Source of the DNA: Olsenella sp. An188
GTDB lineage: Bacteria; Actinomycetota; Coriobacteriia; Coriobacteriales; Atopobiaceae
Direction of reading: 5' to 3'
Assembly (NCBI RefSeq): GCF_002160255.1
Contig: NZ_NFKF01000002.1
Coordinates: 124,001 to 188,000, forward strand
DNA length: 64,000 bases
Under the pieces are notes generated by a model that did no database searches, was not told where the DNA came from, and worked only from the letters and a program-made list of their open reading frames with translations. Shown in pieces: positions 56,749 through 64,000 of this stretch; positions within the stretch are counted from its first letter, which is position 1; each line of letters begins with the position of its first letter. The translations under genes and the position numbers were made by a program.

Positions 56749-57582
56749 TCAGCCCATGAAGTCCGGCATCCTCCCGGCGCGCGTCGCCGCGGCGATGTCG
56801 AGCAGCGCGCGGGCCACCGACTCCTCCCGCGCCGGCCCGATCCGGTAGCGGGCGCACTCCAGCACCGCCGGCACCGCGTTGGCCACGGCCACCGAGTTCT
56901 CGTAGTGCCTGAGCACCGCGAGGTCGTTCTCCGCGTCGCCGAAGCAGCACACCTCCTCCGGGGAGAGCCCGAGCCGCTCCATGAGGAAGTCCCCGCCGTG
57001 GTCCTTGCCAAAGCCGTGTGGCGTGAGGTCTATGTGCGGCGTCCCGGGCATCGGGCACACGAAGTCGAGCTCGGCGAGCTCGGCGCCCAGCCACGCGGCC
57101 ACCTCCTGGCAGCGGCCGAAGCTCCCCACGACGCGCACGTTCGCCTTGTAGCAGGACTCGAGCGGCACCTCGGGAAGGGCGCTCTCCACGCGCCAGAAGT
57201 TGTCCGGGTGCGCGAGCACGTACCCCAGGTCAGCCCCCACCGCGACCTTCTCGCCGCCGTACTCCACGACGAGGTAGGCGTCCGGCACGTCCGCGAGCAG
57301 CCCCGCCACGGCGACCAGCGCGTCACGCTCGATGGGCACCCGCTCGACGAGCTCCCCGTCGAGGTAGACCAGCTGCCCGTTGCTCGTCACCGCCGTGGCG
57401 CACGCCGCCTCGTCGCCGGCGAACATGGCCGGGAGGTCGCGGTAGATGCGCCCCGTGCACGGAACGAAGTGGACGCCGGCCGCCTGCGCCTCGTGGATCG
57501 CCTCGAGCGCAAACGGCGTGACCACGTGGTCCTCCCGCCAGATGAGCGTGGCGTCGAGGTCGGAGAGCACGAGCTTGATCAC
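56749..57582 (-). CDS. HAD-superfamily phosphatase, Cof type
   Basis: A 277-residue Cof-like phosphatase. Motif I is LVLSDLDATL (Asp8 nucleophile, Asp10), with Ala where most members have Gly. Motif II has TSNGQLVYLDG, and motif IV is CCFGDAENDLAVLRHY. The cap domain lies between residues 90 and 200. The start is a GTG (57582) preceded by AAGGGACC. It is the first gene before metF but an obvious role in that pathway is not seen. The 5' leader holds a long inverted repeat at 57598-57664. Confidence 0.88.
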   Translation of the reverse strand: MIKLVLSDLDATLIWREDHVVTPFALEAIHEAQAAGVHFVPCTGRIYRDLPAMFAGDEAACATAVTSNGQLVYLDGELVERVPIERDALVAVAGLLADVPDAYLVVEYGGEKVAVGADLGYVLAHPDNFWRVESALPEVPLESCYKANVRVVGSFGRCQEVAAWLGAELAELDFVCPMPGTPHIDLTPHGFGKDHGGDFLMERLGLSPEEVCCFGDAENDLAVLRHYENSVAVANAVPAVLECARYRIGPAREESVARALLDIAAATRAGRMPDFMG

Positions 57583-57597
57583 GTGAGGTCCCTTCGA

Positions 57598-57664
57598 AGC
57601 AGGCCGTGGACGGGCGCGTGCGCCGCGCGCACGCCCCATGCCGAGCGCCCGCACACGGCCTGCT
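57598..57664. other. Inverted repeat in the HAD gene leader
   Basis: AGCAGGCCGTG (57598-57608) and CACGGCCTGCT (57654-57664) are perfect 11-base arms, with an inner GTGCGC/GCGCAC pair. The arm nearest the gene is only about 16 bases upstream of the GTG and overlaps the zone just before the ribosome binding site, so RNA folding could affect translation. Confidence 0.45.
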
Positions 57665-57819
57665 GGAAGGAGCAGGCGCGACGGTCGGGGGCCGCCGCGC
57701 CCGAACACGTCGCACGCCAGGTGTTGGGGTTCCGGCACGCGACTCATTCTAGATATAACCGTCGGCGAGCGCCACGCCGCCCACAAAGTCGCAGACGGTA
57801 GGCCGGGGCAGCCAGAGGG

Positions 57820-58347
57820 TCACCGGCCTGCCCACAGGGGGAGAAGGACCACCGTGAGGGCGGCTAGGGCGATCGCGGGCGCAAGGGCAATCCCCTCCCC
57901 GCGGGGCGCGCCGCGCCCGAGCGCGAGGCTCACTCCCCGCGCCGCCAGCCACCAGAGCACCCCGAGCGCGCACGCCGCCGCGACCACCGCGAGCCCCGCG
58001 GCCGGCCCGACCCACGTCGCGACCGCGGCGAGCAGCTTGACGTCTCCGCCGCCCACGCCCGGCTCCCCACGCGCCCGCAGCGAGAGGAGCGCCGCGCCGA
58101 GCATGACCGCGAGCACCGCGAGGGCCCCGGCGAGGGCGTGCGCGAGCTCCCCGCACGCCGCAGCCCGGAGCGCGCCGGACAGCGCGGCCGCGGCGACGCA
58201 GCCGTTTGGCACGACGCGCCTCTCCAGGTCCGTGGCAGACGCCACGGCGAGCGCCGTCGCCAGCGCGGCGAGGCAGGCCGCGTCGAGCGCGGGCGGCGGC
58301 GCGTCGAGTGACGCCACCCGTGGCGCCCAGAGAGAAGCTCCCCACAC
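57820..58347 (-). CDS. Prepilin peptidase, A24 family
   Basis: A 175-residue aspartic membrane peptidase without the N-terminal methylation domain of PilD. About six hydrophobic helices. The catalytic Asp residues are in ASATDLERRVVPN and the GxGD motif GGGDVKLLAA. It processes the leader peptides of type IV pilins, Tad pilins or competence pseudopilins. The GTG start at 58347 has AAGGGGG upstream. No pilin or assembly gene is adjacent, so the target pathway is inferred only from family. Confidence 0.85.
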   Translation of the reverse strand: MWGASLWAPRVASLDAPPPALDAACLAALATALAVASATDLERRVVPNGCVAAAALSGALRAAACGELAHALAGALAVLAVMLGAALLSLRARGEPGVGGGDVKLLAAVATWVGPAAGLAVVAAACALGVLWWLAARGVSLALGRGAPRGEGIALAPAIALAALTVVLLPLWAGR

Positions 58348-58605
58348 AGTGACCACCCCCTTCGCGGCGCCCCGCGCCGCACGCGTCGTTCGGGCGATTC
58401 TAGGCGCACGCGTGCGCGCGGGTGCGCGCGCCCCCGCCCCGCACGCACCCGCAGGCGCCCGAAACACACGCCGCTACCTGCGACGAGACAGGCCGGGACA
58501 GCGCGCGATAGATTCGTGGAAGATTCGGGAACGGTCTATACTTGTCCCCCAGCAGCCCGGCCGCGACGAGCGGCGCGCGGGCCAGACGCCACACGAGAGG
58601 ACCGC

Positions 58606-59706
58606 ATGAGCCACAGGACCCAGACCCACAAGCAGCGCAACCCCCGCGTCGAGGCGCTGCGCCTGGTCGCCATCGTCGGCATCGCCATCTTCCACACCTT
58701 CCAGCCGTGGTTCGAGGCGGCCACCGACGGAAGCTGGGCGGCCAGCCCGCTCACGCTCGTCGCGGTCGGCCTCATCAGCCTGCTCGGCGCCTACGGCAAC
58801 CACGTCTTCTTCCTCATCTCGGGCTACTACCTCCTGCCGAGGGCCGCGTCGGCGGCCGGAGGCGACCGCTACTGGACCGACCAGGCCCGGCGCACCGTCC
58901 GGCGCGCCCTCCCCATCCTTGCCACGGTCGTCGTCTACGCCCTCATCGCCCTCGCCGTGAGCACCTGGGTCACGCCGATCGACCGCGTCTCCCTGCACGA
59001 GACGAGCTGGCTGGTCGGGGGCCTCCAGTTCATCTGGGTCTACCTCGCCATCGTGGTCGCCACGCCCGTGATGGGCTGGGTCTGGAGCCGCGTCTCGCGC
59101 CCGAGGGCCGTCGTGGCGGCCATCGTGGTCGCGGTCTTCGCGGTCAACGCCTACATCGCCTTCGTCTCCCCCGGCAGCGACTCCCGCGGCCTGCTCGAGT
59201 GGCGCAAGCTCATGAGCGCCGTGAGCTACCTCGCGGCGTTCCTCGTCGGGGCGTGCCTCGCCGAGAAGAACCTCTCGCGCCCCGCGGCGCTGCTCGGCGC
59301 CTGCGGCGCCGCGGCGCTTCTCGCCGAGGGCGCGGCCGGCCTCACGTCCAACACGTGGCTGCTCGGCGCGCTCTCGTTCAAGTCGACCTCGCTCGTCTCG
59401 TTTGCGCTGGCCGTCGCGTCGCTCTCCCTCGCGGTCGCGCGGCCGGCCCCGGAGGCCGTCTCGCGGCCGGCGCGCCTCGTCTGCGCCGTGACCCCCTCGA
59501 TCCTCGGCTCCTACGTGGCGCAGTCGATCTTCACCGCCGCCTGGCACCCCGCGATGGACGCGCTCTGCGCAGACGCGCTCGCGCTCGGCGGGGAGGCCGC
59601 CCTGCTTTTGGTGGGGATCGTGGCGAGCGTGGTTCTTCTCGCCGGCGTGTTTGCCTTTGACCGCCTCGTCAGGATCTCGGTGCTGAGGGCGCTCGGGCTG
59701 GCCTGA
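58606..59706 (+). CDS. Acyltransferase-3 family membrane protein
   Basis: A 366-residue protein with about ten transmembrane helices of the acyltransferase_3 family, which O-acylates cell-surface glycans and peptidoglycan. The catalytic pair is Arg19 and His30 in RLVAIVGIAIFH, followed by FFLISGYYLLPR, the second signature region. The C-terminal PSILGSYVAQSIFTAAWHP helix carries His. The substrate is not identifiable. The ATG at 58606 follows GAGAGGACC. Confidence 0.85.
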   Translation: MSHRTQTHKQRNPRVEALRLVAIVGIAIFHTFQPWFEAATDGSWAASPLTLVAVGLISLLGAYGNHVFFLISGYYLLPRAASAAGGDRYWTDQARRTVRRALPILATVVVYALIALAVSTWVTPIDRVSLHETSWLVGGLQFIWVYLAIVVATPVMGWVWSRVSRPRAVVAAIVVAVFAVNAYIAFVSPGSDSRGLLEWRKLMSAVSYLAAFLVGACLAEKNLSRPAALLGACGAAALLAEGAAGLTSNTWLLGALSFKSTSLVSFALAVASLSLAVARPAPEAVSRPARLVCAVTPSILGSYVAQSIFTAAWHPAMDALCADALALGGEAALLLVGIVASVVLLAGVFAFDRLVRISVLRALGLA

Positions 59707-59769
59707 GGCCCCGCGGCTCCGCGGTGCGCGTATACTTTCCCCTGCCTTGCGCTTTGAGGGGAGTGTCTG

Positions 59770-60948
59770 ATGACGAGCTGGCTTGTGAGGGTGTTCGTTC
59801 CCAACGCCGACGACGTGGGCGACCCGGCGGTCCGCACGCGCTACGGCCTGGTGGCGAGCGTCACGTGCATCGTCTGCAACGTGGCGCTGTGCCTGGGCAA
59901 GGGCGCGGTGGGGCTTCTCGCCGGATCCGTCTCCATCGTCGCGGACGCGCTCAACAACCTCTCCGACGCCTCGAGCAACGTGGTGAGCCTGCTCGGCTTC
60001 AAGCTGGCGAGCCGTCCCGCGGACGACGAGCACCCCTACGGCCACGGGCGCTACGAGTACCTGGCCGGCCTCGTGGTCGCCGTGCTCGTCTGCGCCATCG
60101 GCATCAACCTCCTTGGCTCCTCCGTCGAGAAGATCGCGCACCCCGAGCCCACCGAGTTCGGCCCGGCCGTCGTGGTGGTGCTCGTCGCCTCGATGGCCGT
60201 CAAGCTCTGGATGTCGACGTTCAACCGGCGCCTGGGGAGGGCCATCTCCTCGGAGACCCTCGAGGCCACGGCCGTCGACTCCAGAAACGACGTCATCTCG
60301 ACCGCCGCCGTCCTCGCGAGCGCCGTCATCTCCCAGCTCACGGGCTTTGACCTGGACGGCTGGGCGGGACTTGCCGTGGGCGCCTTCATCTGCTGGAGCG
60401 GCGTGGAGCTCGTGCGCGAGGCGGTGAGCCCGCTTCTGGGACGCGTGCCGGACCCGGCCTACGTGGAGCGCATCCGCGCGCGCATCATGAGCTACCCGGG
60501 CGTGCTCGGCACGCACGACCTCATGGTCCACGACTACGGCCCCGGGCGGCAGTTCGCGAGCGCCCACGTCGAGATGGCCGCGGAGGGCGACCCGCTCGCC
60601 CAGCACGACCTGCTCGACAACATCGAGCAGGACTTCAAGGTCGAGGAGGGGCTGGTGATGACGCTGCACTACGACCCCATCGTCACCAACGACCCCGAGG
60701 TGCGCGACATGCGCCACTGGATCGACCTCGCCGTGAAGGGCATCGACGAGCGCCTCTCCATCCACGACCTGCGCTGCGTGCCCGGGCCCACGCACACCAA
60801 CGTCATCTTTGACTGCGTGCGGCCGGCCGACTGCGCGCTCGCCCCCGGCGAGCTGCGCGAGAGGATCGGCGCGCTCGTGCGCGAGCGCTACCCGCGCGCC
60901 ATCTGCAAGATCACGATCGACGACTCCTACGTCTCCTCCCGGCAGTGA
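59770..60948 (+). CDS. Cation diffusion facilitator (CDF) family transporter
   Basis: A metal-ion efflux pump using the proton gradient, 392 residues. Six transmembrane helices lie in residues 25-225. The metal site has ADALNNLSDASSN (Asp59, Asn63, Asp66) in TM2 and AVDSRNDVIS in TM5. The HPYGHGRYEY loop is the CDF signature. The DxxxN pattern resembles manganese-type CDFs more than zinc-type HxxxD, a weak prediction. The C-terminal domain is about 80 residues longer than usual (MRHWIDLAVKGIDERLSIHDL). GAGGGGAGTG precedes the ATG. Confidence 0.9.
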   Translation: MTSWLVRVFVPNADDVGDPAVRTRYGLVASVTCIVCNVALCLGKGAVGLLAGSVSIVADALNNLSDASSNVVSLLGFKLASRPADDEHPYGHGRYEYLAGLVVAVLVCAIGINLLGSSVEKIAHPEPTEFGPAVVVVLVASMAVKLWMSTFNRRLGRAISSETLEATAVDSRNDVISTAAVLASAVISQLTGFDLDGWAGLAVGAFICWSGVELVREAVSPLLGRVPDPAYVERIRARIMSYPGVLGTHDLMVHDYGPGRQFASAHVEMAAEGDPLAQHDLLDNIEQDFKVEEGLVMTLHYDPIVTNDPEVRDMRHWIDLAVKGIDERLSIHDLRCVPGPTHTNVIFDCVRPADCALAPGELRERIGALVRERYPRAICKITIDDSYVSSRQ

Positions 60949-60972
60949 TGCGAAGGGGCCGTCCCCTCGCAT
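60948..60972 (+). terminator. Hairpin after the CDF gene
   Basis: ATGCGAAGGGG and CCCCTCGCAT form a stem with one bulged A, and CCGT is the loop. It abuts the stop codon. It belongs to the GGGG-CYGT-CCCC hairpin family. Confidence 0.55.
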
Positions 60973-60996
60973 CCCCCACGCCCAGAAAGGAAAGCC

Positions 60997-61431
60997 ATGC
61001 CGTCCAGCAGCTACAGGGCAAAGCAGATGATCGTCATGCGCCGCGACCTCAAGATGCGCAAGGGCAAGATCGCCGCGCAGGCGGGCCACGCGTGCGTCGA
61101 GGCGGTCCTCATGGCACTCGTTCGCGAGGGGCGCGGCGCCGACGTCCGCGCGAGCGAGGGCTGGGCGTGGCTCGAGCACGACGAGGGCGACGTCACGCCG
61201 CTCACCGACTGGTTCGACGCCGGGGTGGCCAAGGTCTGCGTGTACGTGGACTCCGAGGAGGAGCTGCTCGACCTGGCCGACCGCGGCCGCGAGCTCGGCC
61301 ACGCCGTGGCGCTCGTGCGCGACGCGGGCCACACCGAGTTCCACGGCGAGCCCACCTACACCTGCCTCGCCTTCGAGCCCCTCCCGGCGGAGACGATCGA
61401 CCCGCTCACCGGCGACCTGCCGCTGTACTAG
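60997..61431 (+). CDS. pth2: Peptidyl-tRNA hydrolase 2
   Basis: Releases peptides from prematurely dropped peptidyl-tRNA. The 144-residue protein is the Pth2 type, common in archaea and eukaryotes and less common in bacteria. Features are AKQMIVMRRDLKMRKGKIAAQAGHA at the N-terminus, KVCVYVDSEEELLDLADRGRELG in the middle, and the catalytic-loop segment VRDAGHTEFHGEPTYTCLAFEP. The normal Pth2 AGxTQ motif is varied to AGHTEF. The ATG has GAAAGGAAAGCC upstream. Confidence 0.88.
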   Translation: MPSSSYRAKQMIVMRRDLKMRKGKIAAQAGHACVEAVLMALVREGRGADVRASEGWAWLEHDEGDVTPLTDWFDAGVAKVCVYVDSEEELLDLADRGRELGHAVALVRDAGHTEFHGEPTYTCLAFEPLPAETIDPLTGDLPLY

Positions 61432-61537
61432 CCGCGGGCGCGCGATGCGCCGTGTTTCCGGCGCGTAATTCCTACTTGCTCGCAGGGATTACCAGTGCCA
61501 CCCTAGGGGTGCCGAGAAGAACGACAAGGGAGGCACC

Positions 61538-62458
61538 ATGCGCGTAGCACGCTCCGTCGAGGACCTCATCGGATCCACCCCGCTCGTGGACCTCTCAGGG
61601 CTCCTGGGCAAGGGCTGTGACGTGTGCCTGCTCGGCAAGCTCGAGTCCGCAAACCCCGGCGGCTCGGCCAAGGACCGCGTGGCGCGCGCCATGGTGGACG
61701 CCGCCGAGCGCGAGGGCCGGCTCACCCCGGGCGGCACCATCGTCGAGCCCACGAGCGGCAACACCGGCGTGGGGCTCGCCATGGTCGCGGCCGCGCGCGG
61801 GTACCACCTCGTCCTCACCATGCCCGACACCATGTCGGTGGAGCGCCGCGCGCTCGCCGCTGCCTACGGGGCCGAGGTCGTGCTCACCCCGGGCGCCGAA
61901 GGCATGGCCGGCGCCGTGGCGCGCGCCGAGGAGATCGCCGCGACCACGCCGAACGCCATCGTCGCCGGCCAGTTCGAAAACCCCGCCAACCCGCGCGCGC
62001 ACTACGAGACCACCGGCCCGGAGATCTGGGCGGACACCGATGGCGCCGTGGGGGCCGTCGTGGCCGGCGTGGGCACGGGCGGCACCATCTCGGGCGCCGC
62101 GCGCTACCTCAAGGAGAGAAACCCCGAGGTCCTGGCCTTTGCCGTCGAGCCCGCGGAGTCGCAGGTGCTCGCCGGGGGCGCCGCCGGCCCCCACAAGATC
62201 CAGGGCATCGGCGCCAACTTCGTGCCGGAGAACTTCGACCGCTCGGTGGTCGACGAGGTCGTCCCCGTGAGCTCCGACGACGCCGTCACCACAAAGCTGC
62301 GGCTCGGGCGCGAGCTGGGGCTTCTCGTGGGCATCTCCTCGGGGGCGGCCGTGGCCGCGGCGCTCGCACTGGCGGGCCGCCCGGAGCTTGGCGGCCGGAC
62401 CGTCGTTGCCGTCCTGCCGGACACCGGGGAGCGCTACCTCTCGATGGGGCTCTCGTGA
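61538..62458 (+). CDS. cysK: Cysteine synthase (O-acetylserine sulfhydrylase)
   Basis: PLP enzyme that makes cysteine from O-acetylserine and sulfide, 306 residues. The PLP lysine is in NPGGSAKDRVARAM. The substrate loop is EPTSGNTGVGLA, the phosphate loop GVGTGGTISGAARYL, and ISSGAAVAAAL is the C-terminal Ser. The intergenic stretch before it contains GCCGAGAAGAACG. Its TGA overlaps the GTG start of the next gene (GTGA), so the two are translationally coupled. Confidence 0.96.
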   Translation: MRVARSVEDLIGSTPLVDLSGLLGKGCDVCLLGKLESANPGGSAKDRVARAMVDAAEREGRLTPGGTIVEPTSGNTGVGLAMVAAARGYHLVLTMPDTMSVERRALAAAYGAEVVLTPGAEGMAGAVARAEEIAATTPNAIVAGQFENPANPRAHYETTGPEIWADTDGAVGAVVAGVGTGGTISGAARYLKERNPEVLAFAVEPAESQVLAGGAAGPHKIQGIGANFVPENFDRSVVDEVVPVSSDDAVTTKLRLGRELGLLVGISSGAAVAAALALAGRPELGGRTVVAVLPDTGERYLSMGLS

Positions 62459-63084
62459 GCGGCGAGAAGGACGGCGCGGCCCGCACGGCCACGCCCACGC
62501 TGCGCGAGCTCGTCCGCGAGGACGCCGAGGCCGCCTTCCGGCGCGACCCCTCCGCCGAGTCCGTCTCGGACGTCACGCGCTTCTCCGTGGGGTTTCGCAT
62601 CGTGCGGGCCTACCGCCGGCAGCACTGGCTCTACGAGCGCGGGCACCGCACGCTCGCGCTCTGGCTCGCGCGCCGCTCGCGCATCCGCTACGGGGCCGAC
62701 ATCCACCCGGCTGCGACGATCGGACGGCGCTTCGTCGTGGACCACGGGATCGGCGTGGTCATCGGCGGGACCGCGATCATCGGGGACGACTGCCTCATGT
62801 ACCAGGGGGCCACGCTCGGCATGACCGGAAAGCACGGCGGCAAGCGCCACCCCACCCTCGGCAGCAACGTCATGGTCGGCGCGGGCTCCATCGTGCTCGG
62901 CGCCATCACCGTGGGCGACGGGGCGCGCGTGGGCGCGGGGTCGGTCGTGGTGCGCGACGTGCCCGCCAACGTCACCGTGGTGGGAAACCCCGCCCACGTC
63001 GTGCGCACGCGCGCCTGCCCGCTCGTCGGGGACGTGGTCTGCCTCACGGACCGCACCGGTGAGACCTGGATCGAGGAGGGCTAG
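62455..63084 (+). CDS. cysE: Serine O-acetyltransferase
   Basis: Makes O-acetylserine, the substrate of CysK. The 209-residue protein has a short N-terminal domain with SGEKDG, then helical FRIVRAYRRQHWLYERG, and a left-handed beta-helix of hexapeptides (IHPAATIGRRFVVDHGIGVVIGG) with the catalytic His158-type residues. The substrate loop GMTGKHGGKRHPTLG follows. It is shorter than E. coli CysE. It starts at GTG (62455) in the cysK stop. Confidence 0.93.
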   Translation: MSGEKDGAARTATPTLRELVREDAEAAFRRDPSAESVSDVTRFSVGFRIVRAYRRQHWLYERGHRTLALWLARRSRIRYGADIHPAATIGRRFVVDHGIGVVIGGTAIIGDDCLMYQGATLGMTGKHGGKRHPTLGSNVMVGAGSIVLGAITVGDGARVGAGSVVVRDVPANVTVVGNPAHVVRTRACPLVGDVVCLTDRTGETWIEEG

Positions 63085-63102
63085 GCGCGCCGTGCGGCCG
63101 CG

Positions 63103-63582
63103 CTACAGCACCTGCTCGAGGCAGGTCTTCTGCACGCCCATGCCCATCGCCTCGTAGAAGGCGCGCGCACCGGGGTTGCACTCCCATACGTTGAGCGTCA
63201 CGTTGTGGCAGCCCATCTCGCGCGCGAACGCGATGACGTGTCGGTAGAGCGCGGTAGCCACCCCCTGGTGGCGGCTCTTCTCGTCCACGCAGATGTCGTC
63301 CACGTACAGGCTCACGATCGGCTGCATGTTGTTGGAGCCGCGCAGGTCCTGCACCTCGCAGAACGCGTGGCCGAGCACGCGGCCAGCGCCCGGCGCGTCC
63401 TCCACGGCAACGAAGACCGGCCGCGCGTCGTCGGCAAAGATGGCGAGAAGCTCCTCGTCGGTGTACTTGCGCGTGCCGGGGCGGAACAGGTCCGGCCTCC
63501 CCTGCGCGTGCACCTCGAGCACCTGGGCAAGCAGGCTGCGCACGCCCTCGAGGTCCTTCTCGCCCGCCCTTCTAATCCTCAT
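63103..63582 (-). CDS. GNAT-family N-acetyltransferase
   Basis: A 159-residue acetyl-CoA-dependent N-acetyltransferase. MRIRRAGEKDLEGVRSLLAQV is the N-terminal strand and helix. The acetyl-CoA loop is VDEKSRHQGVATALYRHVIAFA (Q/RxxGxG/A), and NVTLNVWECNPGARAFYEAMGM is the C-terminal motif. The substrate is unknown. The ATG at 63582 overlaps the end of the upstream gene by 11 bases, indicating coupling. Confidence 0.9.
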   Translation of the reverse strand: MRIRRAGEKDLEGVRSLLAQVLEVHAQGRPDLFRPGTRKYTDEELLAIFADDARPVFVAVEDAPGAGRVLGHAFCEVQDLRGSNNMQPIVSLYVDDICVDEKSRHQGVATALYRHVIAFAREMGCHNVTLNVWECNPGARAFYEAMGMGVQKTCLEQVL

Positions 63583-64000
63583 CGTCCTCACGCTCCCTCT
63601 CCTGCACGAATGCCACGAACCTCTCCGCCCGCTCCGGTGTCTCCACGCGCGCCGTGTACTGGAAGTTGCCCATGTCGTCGGAGAGCGCGTCGGGCACGCG
63701 CCCGCACGAGACGACCGCGTCGCCAAAGCGTGCCATGACCTCCTCGTGGGAGTGCGCGTAGGCGTGGGCGTCGCGCCGGCTCGCGTAGACGCAGAAGGCG
63801 TCCGTGCCGTCCGGCTCCGTGCGACGCTCGTCGAAGCAGACCATGTCCGCCCAGACCTGGTAGACGTTGGTCGAGTGGGCGTAGTTCATCATCTCGGGCG
63901 TGGTGCCCCCCGGCGGTCGCACGTTGACCTCGAGGCCCACGTAGGAGCCGGCCGCCCCGAGGCCGGGGTGGTCGCGGGCGAGCCGGAAGAACTCGAGGTG
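63572..64000 (-). CDS. ATP-grasp enzyme (C-terminal part)
   Basis: About 142 residues of a longer gene that continues past the window on the minus strand. The core GLEVNVRPPGGTTPEMMNYA is the ATP-grasp Mg2+/ligand region (ExNxRPPGG), followed by STNVYQVWADMVCFD. The C-terminal half after GTDAFCVYASRRDAHAY is a smaller domain. The family covers carboxylate-amine ligases and biotin-carboxylase-like enzymes; the substrate is not determinable from this part. Confidence 0.8.
   Translation of the reverse strand, partial: HLEFFRLARDHPGLGAAGSYVGLEVNVRPPGGTTPEMMNYAHSTNVYQVWADMVCFDERRTEPDGTDAFCVYASRRDAHAYAHSHEEVMARFGDAVVSCGRVPDALSDDMGNFQYTARVETPERAERFVAFVQEREREDDED

Noticed and set aside
57700-57780. 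tRNA gene near GGTTCCGGCACG
   Set aside because: No cloverleaf arms, T-loop or acceptor pairing can be formed.

Overview
This 64 kb window is a chromosomal segment of a GC-rich (roughly two-thirds G+C), strictly anaerobic, saccharolytic and peptide-using actinobacterium. The gene set points to the class Coriobacteriia, most likely an Olsenella/Atopobium-type member. Reasons are a GGGtGRT/NifU-like pair, an M3-type [FeFe]-hydrogenase beside a NuoF/GltD-like diaphorase, cobalamin-dependent MetH with a separate activation protein, a Pth2-type peptidyl-tRNA hydrolase, oversized LacZ and GH3 glycosidases, and no respiratory genes in view. The taxon is inferred; no rRNA or tRNA gene was recognised.

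Layout. 1-5.3 kb: end of a Cof-like HAD phosphatase, a small membrane protein, nudC, a DMT exporter, the NifU-like/GGGtGRT pair and a DUF1893 protein. 5.4-13.1 kb (minus): an oligopeptide ABC transporter (oppA-B-C-D-F) with a hairpin between oppA and oppB, plus a small membrane protein. 13.4-19.8 kb: a membrane protein, pepF, a DegV-like lipid-binding protein, murI, a PadR/membrane-protein pair with a convincing promoter-operator, and an FKBP/SlyD-type isomerase. 19.9-28.2 kb (minus): a LytTR two-component pair followed by a circularly permuted, double-anchored GH3 glycosidase and a GH2 beta-galactosidase. 28.4-36.2 kb (minus): metY, fumC, a histidine phosphatase-CHAD fusion, htpG and a spermidine-synthase-like methyltransferase. 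yaaA follows on plus.

37.1-44.3 kb is the most distinctive region. A TerB-domain protein, a DUF2791/BrxD-like ATPase and an Lhr-like helicase match the three components of the Shango anti-phage system. They are separated by a TetR gene broken by an in-frame TGA and by a lipoprotein gene, and surrounded by striking palindromes. These include a perfectly symmetric divergent promoter and a 249-bp nested inverted repeat. 44.3-47.9 kb is a degraded accessory zone with a doubly frameshifted IS256-family transposase and a five-copy intergenic repeat.

47.9-64 kb returns to metabolism. The hydrogenase and its diaphorase partner come first, then a lipoprotein and a one-carbon/methionine group (metF, MetH-activation protein, metH) with an upstream HAD phosphatase. 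These are followed by an orphan prepilin peptidase, an acyltransferase, a CDF transporter, Pth2, the cysK-cysE cysteine pair, a GNAT enzyme and part of an ATP-grasp enzyme.

Across the whole window the word GCGAGAAG (often GGCGAGAAGAAC) recurs about 45-50 times on both strands. It is concentrated in intergenic DNA, terminator loops and protein linkers, where it encodes Gly-Glu-Lys. It behaves like a selected sequence word (uptake-signal-like or Chi-like) and is, with the Shango-like locus, the main item worth follow-up.
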